From positions 1 to 38,135 of the forward strand of contig NZ_JAFUMA010000085.1 in assembly GCF_017483025.1 (NCBI RefSeq): DNA of 38,135 nucleotides. Reading direction: 5' to 3'. The notes under the pieces were generated by a model. That model searched no databases, had not been told where the DNA came from, and saw only the letters and a list, made by a program, of their open reading frames with translations. A program made the position numbers and the translations under genes. Position 1 is the first letter of the stretch. Each line of letters starts with the position of its first letter. Positions 1 through 9,400 of this stretch are shown piece after piece. The stretch comes from Anaerotignum sp. (lineage in GTDB: Bacteria; Bacillota; Clostridia; Lachnospirales; Anaerotignaceae).

Positions 1-1
1 A

Positions 2-1231
2 GACCCCGCAACAGATGCACGTGCAGTGCCCATTTACCAGACAACATCTTATGTTTTCCATAATTCCGCCCATGCGGCAGCCAGATTTGGCCTGGCAGAT
101 GCCGGCAATATTTACGGCAGATTGACAAACTCCACCCAGGATGTACTGGAAAAGAGACTGGCAGCCCTGGAAGGCGGCGTAGCAGCCTTGGCGCTGGCAT
201 CCGGCGCAGCGGCTATTTCTTACACCATTCAGGCACTGGCAGAAGCCGGTGAACATATCGTCGCCCAGAAAACGATCTATGGCGGCAGCTATAATCTGCT
301 GGCTCATACACTGCCTCGCTATGGCATCACAACAACATTCGTAGATGCCCATGATCTGGCAGAAGTAGAAGGTGCAATTCAGGAAAATACAAAAGCAATC
401 TATCTGGAAACTCTTGGCAACCCCAACAGTGATATCCCCGATATTGATGCCATTGCAGAAATCGCTCATAAGCATGGCCTTCCACTGGTTATCGATAATA
501 CATTTGGTACACCTTATCTGATCCGCCCCATCGAACACGGCGCAGATATCGTTGTTCATTCCGCAACAAAATTCATTGGCGGCCATGGCACAACACTGGG
601 CGGCATCATCGTAGATTCCGGCAAATTCGACTGGAAGGCAAGCGGTAAATATGCACCCATCGCAGAAGCAAACCCCAGCTACCACGGTGTATCCTTTGTA
701 GATGCAGCAGGCCCCGCGGCCTTTGTCACTTATGTAAGAGCGATCCTGCTGAGAGACACAGGCGCAACGATCTCTCCTTTTAATGCATTCCTGCTGCTGC
801 AGGGCGTGGAAACATTGTCCTTGAGACTGGATCGCCATGCAGAAAATACAAAGAAGGTCATCGAATTCTTGGCAAATCATCCTCAGGTAGAAAATGTGAA
901 CCATCCTTCTCTGCCTGAACATCCCGACCATGCCCTGTATGAAAAATACTTCCCTAATGGCGGCGCAAGCATCTTTACATTCGAAATCAAGGGTGGTCAG
1001 GAAGAAGCGCATAAATTTATCGATAATCTGAAACTGTTCTCCCTGCTGGCAAACGTTGCTGACGTAAAGAGCCTGGTTATCCATCCCGCAACAACAACAC
1101 ATTCCCAGCTGACAGAAGAAGAGCTGCTGGACCAGGGCATCAAACCCAACACCATCCGCTTGTCCATTGGTACAGAACATATCGACGACATCATCGCAGA
1201 CCTGCAGGGCGGCTTTGATGCAGTAAAATAA
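2..1231 (+). CDS. metY: O-acetylhomoserine sulfhydrylase (MetY), 5' end outside the window
   Basis: This PLP enzyme of the Cys/Met metabolism family makes homocysteine from O-acetylhomoserine and sulfide in the cytoplasm. The frame is open from the first bases (DPATDARAVPIYQTTSY), so the first 20 or so residues lie upstream of the window and the GTG at 26 is an internal valine codon, not a start. Visible family marks are the YGR.TN segment, the LETLGNP segment and the PLP-lysine motif SATKFIGGHGTT, with the lysine codon at 569-571. About 409 residues are present, against roughly 425-430 for the family. The YHG and long insert before the C-terminal domain favour MetY over cystathionine synthase. 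The next gene follows after 28 bases with its own ribosome binding site, so the two are probably cotranscribed. Function is inferred from family resemblance. Confidence 0.9.
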   Translation, partial: DPATDARAVPIYQTTSYVFHNSAHAAARFGLADAGNIYGRLTNSTQDVLEKRLAALEGGVAALALASGAAAISYTIQALAEAGEHIVAQKTIYGGSYNLLAHTLPRYGITTTFVDAHDLAEVEGAIQENTKAIYLETLGNPNSDIPDIDAIAEIAHKHGLPLVIDNTFGTPYLIRPIEHGADIVVHSATKFIGGHGTTLGGIIVDSGKFDWKASGKYAPIAEANPSYHGVSFVDAAGPAAFVTYVRAILLRDTGATISPFNAFLLLQGVETLSLRLDRHAENTKKVIEFLANHPQVENVNHPSLPEHPDHALYEKYFPNGGASIFTFEIKGGQEEAHKFIDNLKLFSLLANVADVKSLVIHPATTTHSQLTEEELLDQGIKPNTIRLSIGTEHIDDIIADLQGGFDAVK

Positions 1232-1259
1232 GAGCAAACAGGAAAGAAGGGATGGTATC

Positions 1260-2453
1260 ATGGCGCAAAGAACCTATGGAAAAGAATTTGGATTCCAGAC
1301 AAGGGCTGTTCATACAGGGAATGATGTGGATCGTGAAAGCGGAGCTATCAAGCGCCCCATTACAATGGCAAATAGCTATGAGCTGCCCTATGATCCGACT
1401 GCGATGAACTGGTCAAGCGCGGCAGGAAATCTTTATACAAGAAATGGCGGCACAAATCAGAAATATTTACAGGAAAAGCTGGCATCCCTGGAAGGCGGGG
1501 AGGACTGTATCGTCCTCTCCAGCGGGGTGGCTGCACTGTCCGGATTGTTTTTCGCATTGCTGGAAAGCGGCGATCATGTTGTATTTTCCAGCGTCACCTA
1601 TATTGCAGTTTATCGTCTGCTGAATGAGCTATTCAATAAAAAATTTCATGTGGAAACGACTATCGTGGATGTATCCGATCTGGAAGCAGTGAAAGCGGCC
1701 ATTCGACCAAATACAAAGCTGATCCATATTGAGACCCCCGGGAACCCCACCCTTGCTATTTCCGATATTCAGGAGCTGGCAAAGATCGCCCATGAAAGAG
1801 GTATCCTGCTTTCTGTGGATAATACCTTTGCTTCTCCCTATAATCAGAGACCCATCGAGCTTGGTGCCGATTTTGTTATCGAAAGTTTGACGAAATATAT
1901 CAATGGCCATGGGGATTCCATGGGCGGTGCGATTATTGGGAAAACAAAGGCTCTGGATATTATTCGCGCCCAGTCCCAGATCAATCTGGGCGGCACGATC
2001 AGTCCTTTCAACGCATGGCTCATCATGCGTGGGTCGGTGACGCTTCCCCTTCGTATGCGGCAGCATAATGAAAATGCACAAAAAGTGGCAGAATGGCTGG
2101 AAAAACAGCCCTGTGTCAGCTTTGTATCCTATCCGGGCCTGAAAAGTCACAAAGGACACGAAATTGCCAAGAAACAAATGTCTCCTGGTTTTGGCGGCGT
2201 GTTGTCCTTTGGGTTGAAGGCCGATCATGATACCCATAATCGATTTGTCAGCCAGCTGAAGGTCATCACATCGGCGGTTTCACTGGGCCATGATGAAAGC
2301 CTGATCGTTTTTCTTGGTGAGGACGATGAGCGTCAGTATCTGTATCCGGAAGAATTCCATAATGGATTTTTCAGATTCAGTGTTGGGATCGAGGATGCGG
2401 AAGACATTATCCATGACCTGGAGCAGGCATTGCAGAGCGTAGGACTGCTTTGA
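1260..2453 (+). CDS. Cys/Met metabolism PLP-dependent enzyme (cystathionine synthase/lyase family)
   Basis: This 397-residue protein is a paralogue of the MetY protein just upstream. It has the fold-type I PLP pattern with YTRNGGTNQ near residue 60, LSSGVAA at 87-92, IETPGNP at 157-162, DNTFASPYNQRPIE at 187-200 and the PLP-lysine motif SLTKYINGHGD, with lysine 212. The length is typical of cystathionine gamma-synthases, cystathionine lyases and methionine gamma-lyases (about 380-400). Those activities cannot be told apart from sequence alone, so no symbol is given. The ATG at 1260 follows GAAGGGATG at 1246-1254. The 28-base gap to metY suggests an operon for transsulfuration or methionine and cysteine turnover. 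No intrinsic terminator with a T-tract is visible directly after the stop codon. Confidence 0.85.
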   Translation: MAQRTYGKEFGFQTRAVHTGNDVDRESGAIKRPITMANSYELPYDPTAMNWSSAAGNLYTRNGGTNQKYLQEKLASLEGGEDCIVLSSGVAALSGLFFALLESGDHVVFSSVTYIAVYRLLNELFNKKFHVETTIVDVSDLEAVKAAIRPNTKLIHIETPGNPTLAISDIQELAKIAHERGILLSVDNTFASPYNQRPIELGADFVIESLTKYINGHGDSMGGAIIGKTKALDIIRAQSQINLGGTISPFNAWLIMRGSVTLPLRMRQHNENAQKVAEWLEKQPCVSFVSYPGLKSHKGHEIAKKQMSPGFGGVLSFGLKADHDTHNRFVSQLKVITSAVSLGHDESLIVFLGEDDERQYLYPEEFHNGFFRFSVGIEDAEDIIHDLEQALQSVGLL

Positions 2454-2626
2454 GAAGAAAGCAGGAAAAGAAATTTACAAAAAACAGAATTTCTATTGAA
2501 AAGCGCGGATTAACGCGCTAAAAAATCAGCAAAAATTTCATAAGATAAACCGTTGAAGCGAAGATAACGGCAATGAGGCCTTTACAGAGAGCCATGTTGC
2601 TGAGAGTCTGGTGAGAAGTTTAAAAG
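2454..2626. other. Non-coding stretch with possible RNA structure
   Basis: No convincing gene is present. A GC-rich hairpin (AGCGCG 2502-2507 with CGCGCT 2514-2519) is followed by A residues rather than a T-tract, so it is not a plus-strand terminator. Further on lies a CCGTT/AACGG hairpin (2550-2554 with 2566-2570) and a segment from 2585 that begins CAGAGAGCC and continues with TTGCTGAGAG, reminiscent of the distal part of a T-box stem I. No T-box sequence or antiterminator follows, so the nature of the element is open. Confidence 0.35.
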
Positions 2627-2655
2627 TTGCTTTTCTGAGTAATATGTGCTATCCT
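2627..2655 (+). promoter_or_regulatory. Candidate sigma-A promoter of the riboswitch transcript
   Basis: TTGCTT (2627-2632), a 17-base spacer and TATCCT (2650-2655) would start transcription near 2662, almost exactly at the first base of the riboswitch P1 stem. The hexamers are imperfect, so the call rests on spacing and position. Confidence 0.5.
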
Positions 2656-2659
2656 TTAT

Positions 2660-2724
2660 TCGTTATATATGTTTGCGATTGGGCAAATGTTTCTACAGAC
2701 TACCGGAATAGTTAACTATAACGA
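2660..2724 (+). promoter_or_regulatory. Purine (guanine/hypoxanthine-type) riboswitch aptamer
   Basis: The three-way junction can be drawn by hand. P1 is TCGTTATA (2660-2667) with TATAACGA (2717-2724), eight perfect pairs. P2 pairs GTTTGC (2671-2676) with GCAAAT (2683-2688). J2/3 is GTTTCTACA (2689-2697), the signature of the class. P3 pairs GACTA (2698-2702) with TAGTT (2709-2713). The J3/1 base equivalent to position 74 is C (2716), the guanine/hypoxanthine form; adenine riboswitches have U there. Both loops (GATTGG and CCGGAA) have six bases instead of the usual seven. The P1 3' strand AACGA (2720-2724) can alternatively pair with TCGTT (2779-2783) in the terminator 5' arm, so ligand binding should free the terminator and switch the gene off. 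Confidence 0.85.
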
Positions 2725-2771
2725 CATTATTTTATTGCATGCAACGGTCAGTCTTTTTTGGAATCTTATGC

Positions 2772-2811
2772 AGCTGTTTCGTTGGGTGAGCTTGGCGAAA
2801 CAGCTTTTTTT
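2772..2811 (+). terminator. Riboswitch expression-platform terminator
   Basis: AGCTGTTTCG (2772-2781) pairs perfectly with CGAAACAGCT (2796-2805) and is followed by a run of seven T. It lies between the purine aptamer and the coding start at 2849, so it acts as an attenuator and not as a gene-end terminator. Confidence 0.9.
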
Positions 2812-2848
2812 CGTTGTATGTGTGTTTGCGAAACAAGGAGGACGGAAG

Positions 2849-4219
2849 ATGAAGTATGATGTGATCATTATTGGCGCAGGTCCAGGGGGTATTTTTTCTG
2901 CATATGAGCTGACAAAGCTGAACCCCGCGCTGAAGGTGGCAGTATTTGAAGCAGGACATTCTCTGGAAAAACGGCACTGTCCCATCGATGGGGATAAGAT
3001 CAAAAGCTGTATCCACTGCAAGAGCTGTTCCATCATGAGCGGCTTTGGCGGCGCAGGTGCTTTTTCCGATGGCAAATATAACATTACGAATGATTTTGGC
3101 GGCACACTGTATGAATACATTGGCAAAAAACAGGCATTGGATCTGATGCATTATGTAGATGATATCAATATGCGCTACGGCGGCGAGGGCACAAAGCTGT
3201 ACTCTACTGCAGGCACAAAATTCAAAAAACTCTGTATCCAGAATGACCTGCATCTCTTGGATGCTTCCGTGCGCCATCTGGGCACGGACATCAACTATAT
3301 CGTTCTGGAAAATCTGTATACAGAACTGAAGGATAAAGTAACTTTCTTCTTTGATACACCTGTGGAAACTGTTGTGTCCATCGAAGGCGGCTATGAAGTA
3401 AAATGTGCAGATGCGGCCTACAGCTGTGAAAAATGCGTGATCTCCGTTGGCCGTATCGGCAGCAAATGGATGGAACGGGTATGTAAGGAAATGAATATTT
3501 CCACAAAGTCTAACCGTGTGGATCTGGGTGTGCGCGTAGAGCTGCCTGCGGAAGTTTTTTCTCACCTGACAGATGAGCTTTATGAAAGCAAGATTGTTTA
3601 CCGTACCCAAAAATACGGCGATTTGGTGCGTACCTTCTGCATGAACCCTAAAGGCGCTGTGGTAAATGAAAATACAAACGGCATCGTTACGGTAAATGGT
3701 CACAGCTATGAAGACCCCGCAAAGCAGACAGAGAATACAAACTTCGCACTGCTGGTATCCAAGCATTTTTCTGAACCCTTCAAGGATTCCAATGGCTATG
3801 GCGAAAGCATTGCCCGTCTGAGTAATATGCTGGGCGGCGGTGTGATTATGCAGCGTTTTGGTGATCTGATCCGCGGACGCAGAAGTACACCCAACCGTAT
3901 GGGTGATTCCTTTATGACACCTACCCTCAACGCAACACCCGGTGATCTGAGCCTGGTATTGCCTAAGAGAATCCTGGATGGTATCATCGAAATGATCTAT
4001 GCGCTAGATAAGATTGCTCCCGGTACTGCCAATGATGATACACTGCTGTATGGCGTGGAAGTAAAATTCTATAACATGGAAGTAGCTGTGGATGAAAAAC
4101 TGGAAACAGCCTATGAGGGTCTGTATATCATTGGTGATGGCAGCGGTATCACCCATTCCCTGTCTCATGCTTCTGCCAGCGGGGTTTATGTTGCAAGAAA
4201 TATCATCGGCAGAGCATGA
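2849..4219 (+). CDS. FAD-dependent dehydrogenase, COG2509-type
   Basis: The 456-residue protein opens with a Rossmann FAD/NAD site (VIIIGAGPGG, residues 5-14) and has the family segment with four cysteines, C44, C54, C57 and C60, followed by SGFGGAGAFSDGKYN. A C-terminal GLYIIGDGSGITHS segment matches the second FAD contact of such flavoproteins. The family is a flavoprotein dehydrogenase group without an assigned substrate that I can state. The ATG at 2849 is chosen because AAGGAGG (2835-2841) sits just before it; the longer open frame back to 2669 would run through the riboswitch and terminator. The purine riboswitch upstream implies that its role is tied to purine supply, which is an inference from regulation. 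It is monocistronic, ending in a bidirectional terminator shared with the convergent cstA gene. Confidence 0.85.
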   Translation: MKYDVIIIGAGPGGIFSAYELTKLNPALKVAVFEAGHSLEKRHCPIDGDKIKSCIHCKSCSIMSGFGGAGAFSDGKYNITNDFGGTLYEYIGKKQALDLMHYVDDINMRYGGEGTKLYSTAGTKFKKLCIQNDLHLLDASVRHLGTDINYIVLENLYTELKDKVTFFFDTPVETVVSIEGGYEVKCADAAYSCEKCVISVGRIGSKWMERVCKEMNISTKSNRVDLGVRVELPAEVFSHLTDELYESKIVYRTQKYGDLVRTFCMNPKGAVVNENTNGIVTVNGHSYEDPAKQTENTNFALLVSKHFSEPFKDSNGYGESIARLSNMLGGGVIMQRFGDLIRGRRSTPNRMGDSFMTPTLNATPGDLSLVLPKRILDGIIEMIYALDKIAPGTANDDTLLYGVEVKFYNMEVAVDEKLETAYEGLYIIGDGSGITHSLSHASASGVYVARNIIGRA

Positions 4220-4267
4220 TCGTTCCGGTGATCGAGCTTCATTTTAAATATATAATTACAAAAAAAT

Positions 4268-4297
4268 ACAGCCGGATGATATATCCGGCTGTTTTTC
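4268..4297. terminator. Bidirectional terminator between convergent genes
   Basis: ACAGCCGGAT (4268-4277) pairs with ATCCGGCTGT (4283-4292), followed by TTTTTC on the plus strand. On the minus strand the same hairpin is followed by a long T run, complement of the A-tract at 4259-4267. It can serve both the flavoprotein gene and cstA. Confidence 0.9.
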
Positions 4298-4331
4298 TTT
4301 TGTGTTTTATATGCTCTTTGGTAGTTCAGGT

Positions 4332-5816
4332 TTATTCTTCTGTATGCTTTTCTGCGTAATTCTTGCCTGCACGGAGGATGCCGAAGAAATAGATAGCAGA
4401 CAATACACCGGCAATGATGTAAGAGGTATGCAGAGACAGACCGAAGCCGATCTTCTGGCTCAGCAGGAAGGAAGAAATGATGAACAGATAGAAGGTGCCA
4501 GGGATCAGGGAGATCAGAGGTGCAAATTTAGGAGCACCTTTCTTTGCGCCCAGATAAATGCTGATGGCTGCAAAGGCAAATACGGCGATGGTCTGGTTTG
4601 CCCATGCGAAGTATCTCCAAAGGATATTGAAACCTTCTGCGTTCATTTTTGCATAGACCAGAATGAAGATAACGGGGATGAAGAGTCCCAGTGTAACAAG
4701 AACACGGTTTTTCTTTGCTTTCTGATCGATATGCAGATAATCAGCGACCATCAAACGGCAGGAACGAAGGGCTGTATCACCGGAAGTGATGGGAAGCACG
4801 ATAACGCCCAGGATAGCAACGATACCGCCAACGGGGCCCAGAATATCTCTTGCTACTTCACCAACGACTGCAGTTGCGCCGCTGACGGAGCCTGCATTGT
4901 AGATACCCATTGCAGCTGCTGCCCAGATCATAGCGATCAGGCCTTCCAGAATCATCATCCAATAGAATGTGAATTTACCTTCTTTTTCAGAACGAACACT
5001 TCTGCCGATCAGAGTACACTGAGTAGAATGGAAGCCGGATGTGATACCGCAGGCTACTGTTACGAAGAATACAGGGATGAAAGGTGTGCCTGCGCCTGTA
5101 TTGCCGGCTGCATCCCACATGGGATACATATTGAAGAGACCCTTGAAGCCGCCGGAAAGATCCAGATTTGTCAGTTCATAGCCTTTTACGAAGATACCGC
5201 CGAAAACGCCCACTGCGGAAAGCAGCAGAATCGCACCAAAAATAGGATAAATACGACCGATGATCTTATCGATAGGGAACAGTGTAGCCGTCAGGTAATA
5301 AGCAAGGATCACTGCATAAATGACCCATGTCCAGATGTTGACGCTATCCAGACCAACGATCTGTCCCGCGAAAAGGTCGCCGGGGGTATATGTAAATACG
5401 GCGCCAACCAACAGCATCAGGAAGCAAAGAAAAATATTGTAAACATGATATACTTTGTTGCCAAGGAATTTACGCATGATACCGGGCATCTGGGCGCCAT
5501 CCTGTCTCAGTGACATCATGCCGCTGAGGTAGTCGTGGGTCGCACCGCTGATGACACAGCCGATGGGGATGGTGATAAATGCGATGGGACCGAAGAGAAT
5601 GCCCTGGATAGGCCCAAAGATGGGGCCTGTGCCGGCAATATTCAGCAGGTTGATCAGAGCATTTTTGTATTTGCTCATAGGAACATAATCTACGCCGTCT
5701 TCATATTTGAGGGCGGGGGTCTGTCTGTCATCGGGCTTGAAAAGGCCTTCAACAAATTTTCCGTATAAAAAACCGCCGATTAATAGAATCGCTAACCCAA
5801 TTAAAAACGTTGTCAT
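4332..5816 (-). CDS. cstA: CstA-family carbon starvation transporter
   Basis: This 494-residue membrane protein belongs to the CstA family, whose characterised members import peptides or pyruvate. The N-terminal helix (MTTFLIGLAILLIGGFLYG) is followed by the family segments NIAGTGPIFGPIQGILFGP, HDYLSGMMSLRQDG and SGFHSTQCTLIGR, and by many hydrophobic segments through to the C-terminus. The length fits the short Gram-positive CstA type and not the roughly 700-residue E. coli protein. The start is supported by GAGGAGG reading leftward from 5831. The gene has its own promoter and a structured leader and converges on the flavoprotein gene. The substrate cannot be decided from sequence; peptides and pyruvate are both possible. 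Confidence 0.9.
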   Translation of the reverse strand: MTTFLIGLAILLIGGFLYGKFVEGLFKPDDRQTPALKYEDGVDYVPMSKYKNALINLLNIAGTGPIFGPIQGILFGPIAFITIPIGCVISGATHDYLSGMMSLRQDGAQMPGIMRKFLGNKVYHVYNIFLCFLMLLVGAVFTYTPGDLFAGQIVGLDSVNIWTWVIYAVILAYYLTATLFPIDKIIGRIYPIFGAILLLSAVGVFGGIFVKGYELTNLDLSGGFKGLFNMYPMWDAAGNTGAGTPFIPVFFVTVACGITSGFHSTQCTLIGRSVRSEKEGKFTFYWMMILEGLIAMIWAAAAMGIYNAGSVSGATAVVGEVARDILGPVGGIVAILGVIVLPITSGDTALRSCRLMVADYLHIDQKAKKNRVLVTLGLFIPVIFILVYAKMNAEGFNILWRYFAWANQTIAVFAFAAISIYLGAKKGAPKFAPLISLIPGTFYLFIISSFLLSQKIGFGLSLHTSYIIAGVLSAIYFFGILRAGKNYAEKHTEE

Positions 5817-5837
5817 AAAATTTAACCTCCTCTTTGG

Positions 5838-5862
5838 CTCTTTCTGTGCGCTTCAGAAAGAG
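5838..5862 (-). promoter_or_regulatory. Hairpin in the cstA leader next to the ribosome binding site
   Basis: On the cstA transcript CTCTTTCTG pairs with CAGAAAGAG (9 bp, 7-base loop) immediately upstream of the ribosome binding site AGAGGAGG. The 5' arm CTCTTT could instead pair with the AAAGAG that overlaps the ribosome binding site. Two mutually exclusive pairings are therefore possible. On the plus strand the hairpin is followed by TATTTTTT and could stop antisense transcription. Confidence 0.5.
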
Positions 5863-5903
5863 TATTTTTTATCTGAATTTTATATCGGAATCATCCTGAG
5901 CTC

Positions 5904-5932
5904 ATTTTATGGAGCAGAAATGTATTTTTCAA
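5904..5932 (-). promoter_or_regulatory. Sigma-A promoter of cstA
   Basis: Read on the minus strand: TTGAAA (5932-5927), 17-base spacer, TAAAAT (5909-5904). Transcription would start near 5897, giving a leader of about 80 bases that includes the hairpin before the ribosome binding site. Confidence 0.65.
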
Positions 5933-6361
5933 GGGGACTTTTGTGTTTTTGGTGTTTTTTTCAGGGGATTCTAAAATTTGTTCTGTTTTATCAGTTTTTG
6001 TTTCGATTTTTTGTTCAAAATTGAAATCACGTTAATATTTTTTATTGTAACTTCTTTTTTTGATCGAATTTATTAAAAAAACAAATAAAAAAGCGCGTTT
6101 TTTTTAATATTTGGAGCGTAATTTAAAATATTCGCCAGGGTTTATTTGCCTGACTTATATGATTTATCAGGAATATGATGTAAAAAATTGAATTTCGCAG
6201 AAATCAAAAAAATGGGTTGTTAAATTTTACCATTCGTTTTATTTTAAATTATTTGTGCAATTTTACTTTTGTTTTTCAAAAAGCACTTAAATCAGAACAA
6301 GAGATAAGGAGAGTTGAATAAAACTATAAGAAAAATATATGGATAATGATATAAAATTCTA
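5933..6361. other. AT-rich intergenic region without a gene
   Basis: No open frame with a ribosome binding site and coding character is present on either strand. The stretch contains long T and A tracts, a short A6-GCGCG-T8 symmetric element near 6087-6105 and an interrupted inverted repeat CCTGA/TCAGG near 6149-6171. It separates two divergent promoters, cstA to the left and the three-gene unit to the right. Confidence 0.6.
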
Positions 6362-6390
6362 TTGAAATGAAAATGGCGTAAAATTATAAT
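6362..6390 (+). promoter_or_regulatory. Sigma-A promoter of the three-gene unit
   Basis: TTGAAA (6362-6367), a 17-base spacer and a consensus TATAAT (6385-6390). The predicted start near 6397 leaves a leader of only about 20 bases, which holds the ribosome binding site GAGGGAGG (6402-6409). Confidence 0.85.
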
Positions 6391-6416
6391 TGGATAAAAT
6401 AGAGGGAGGCGGAAGT

Positions 6417-9400
6417 ATGCGGAATAAGCAAGTGAACGTGATCTATAAAACCATCCAGTCGGCTTTACTCGACAAGGATTTTTTAAAACGCGCATCCCTG
6501 AAGAAAAAGGATGCGGCGGCTCTGCTGGAAAAGAAGAACTGGCTTTCGGGCATCGATGCTGCTTTAAATAGGAAGGAAGTTTCCTGCGGTGCAGTACTTT
6601 CTTTATGTGAAAATGCGATGCTAAGCATTGCGGGGAAAACTCCCGGGAAAGGCTGGCTGCCCTATATATATGACTATATTATCAAAGGTATCTATGGCGG
6701 CAGAGGAGATATTATATTGGGAGAAATTCCCGAAGGTGCTGTTCTGCTTTATCTGGAGGTTCTGCGGATCTTCCTCAGAGAGGAAAAGGAACACCTTCCC
6801 CATGAGCGGACGCGGGATTTTGCCTTTGCCACAGCAGAGGAACTGACGAACAGCCCTTATCTGGAACAGTACATTCGCTTTTTGACAGCCTTCCAACAGG
6901 AATATGTCTATGAACTGATGCGCATTGGCAGAGAAGTGATGCCCTTTGATACACTGGCCCATGTGGCCGGGGTGCATCATATAGCCATGCACGTAGGCAG
7001 GCAGTTGGCAAAGGCGGGCGTTCCCGTAGACCTGGGTCTGCTTTCCGGGTCGGCTGCGGGCCATGATATCGGTAAATACGGCTGCAGGGATATAGAGATG
7101 AAACGAATCCCCTATCTGCATTATTACTATACGGACCTTTGGTTCCGCAGCCATGGGCTGTCGGAGATCGGCTCTATTGCCGCCAACCATTCTACCTGGG
7201 ATCTGGAACTGGAAAATCTGCCTGTCGAATCTTTGATCCTCATTTACGCGGATTTTCGGGTGAAAAATAACGGCTATCAGAATGGCAAAGAAATCATGGG
7301 GTTCTTTTCTCTGGAGGATTCCTTCCGCGTTATCCTGGAGAAACTGGACAATGTGGATGATGCCAAGGAAAAACGCTATCGCCATGTGTATTCCCGCCTG
7401 CAGGATTTTGAAGCATACATGGAGAGCCTTGGGGTGAATACAGACCTGACGAAAGAAAGCCTGACGCCTGTTTCCGAAAAGGAACCGGCCCTGCTGACCA
7501 TTGGCGAAACCGTGGATGTTTTCAAAAACATGGCGGTAGAGCACAATATCCGACTGATGTATAAGCTGAGCAGAGATGTTTCCTTCGGGGAGACCCTGGA
7601 AGCAGCCAGAAGTACGCGGGATTGGAAAGATTCCCGCGCCTATTTGAATATTTTTTCTGAATACCATACCTATATGAGCCAGAAGCAGAAGCAGATGGTA
7701 TGCGCCTTCCTGTATGAACTGATGATCCACAGAGAAGGGGACATCCGCCGACAGGCGGCAGACCTTCTGGGGATGTTGATTGCCCGTTATGATATCGAAT
7801 ATGCCAAGGAGCTGCCTGCAGGAGCAGTTCTGGTGCTGGATGAGGTGGACAGCTTTGCCCTTTGGGGAAAATATCTGGAGCTGATCATCAACCCTGACCA
7901 TAAAATGACAGACCGTCATCGCCGCTGGCTGGGCTATGGTCTGAAAAGGGTCGTGCATACGCTGGCGGAAAACTGCCGCAGAAAGGACGGGGAAAAATAT
8001 ATTTCCCTTCTGCTGGCCTATTATGAAAAGACCGACTGGGCAGAGGAGACTGCCTTTATTCTGATCGATACCATGGAATATATCCTCCGACAGGAGCTTT
8101 CCGAAGCGGGCAGAAAGAGGCTGCTTTCCTTCCTGAAGGCTTATGCCTGTCATCCCCATCCGGAGATCCGCGGGGCAGTCTTGCTGGTGCTGAAACGGAT
8201 GGAATTTGCAGGATTCGAAGAAGAGATCCTTTCCATCGCTGCCTCTGTTCCCACAGAGGGGAATACTTCTCTGGAATTTTTGCAGTATTGCATCGCAGAA
8301 AGGCTACGTGGACTGGAACGGTTCCGTTATCTTCCTGCAGAGCGTATCTGGGAAGCAGAAGCGGTCGTTTCCGATATTTTCCTGGATAACCTGAAGGCGG
8401 CAACGCCCTGGAAACTGAAGATCATCCATATCGAATTGTTGTATGAACGCATCCGCAGGGGCAAGTCCATGCCAAAACTGCATGCAGCAGCCCATCTTTC
8501 CAATTTGCTGAAGGTCAGCGAACAAGTGACGGTGCGCCACTTCGCAGGGGAGACGCTGGTGCGCCTGGCCCCCTTCCTTTCCTGGGATCAGCTGAATGAA
8601 GTCACCATCGAATTGATGAAGGGGCTGGAGATCGGCGCTTTTGAATTTTCGAAATATATTCCTGAATATCTGGGCAGATTCGTTATGTATCTGCATCCCA
8701 GAGAGCTGGACGAATTCCTGCTGGATCTGCATCGCCTGCTCATCAGTACCAATGACCGCGTAGCCAGCGTTGCTCTGGATACTCTCGGCGTGATGCTACG
8801 CAGCTATGGAGATTATAAAGAGCGCTTTGGCGAAACGGAAGAAATCTATCAGACACGAAAAAAACAGATGCTGGGCATGCTCCTGCGGGGCTGCTCCAGC
8901 TATCAGGAAAATGTTAGCCGAGAGGCCTTTTATGTGGCAGGCCATGAATTATTTGCCGCGGAAGGTCTTTCCATGGAGGAGAAAAAAGAGTTCTTTGCTA
9001 TCCTCAGCAAGAAGCTGGTGACCCTGTCCGCAGGGCATGAAAAATCGGAACTGACCTTTTTCAATGACACCATGACCTGGAACCATATCTATCGTTTCCT
9101 CAGCGGATATCTTTTCGAAAAAGGCGGCTTCTCCTTCGAAGAGCCGAAGAAAGTAGCATTTTTCCCCGGCACCTATGATCCTTTCTCCCTGGGACACAAG
9201 GAGATCGCCAGAGAGATTCGGGATATGGGTTTCATCGTTTATCTGGCATTGGATGAATTTTCTTGGTCGAAAAAGACGCAGCCCCATTTGGTGCGTCGGA
9301 AAATCATGGAAATTTCCGTTGCCAATGAGGAAAATATCTACCTTTTCCCGGAAAATATCCCTGTGAATATTGCAAATCCTATCGATCTGAGACGGCTGCG

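Noticed and set aside
2502..2519. GC hairpin after the second sulfur gene as a terminator
   Set aside because: It is followed by A residues and not by a T-tract on the plus strand.
4302..5513. Plus-strand frame of 403 codons opposite cstA
   Set aside because: The minus strand has a transmembrane protein with CstA motifs, a promoter and a ribosome binding site; the plus frame is polar, Cys-rich and lacks a start signal.
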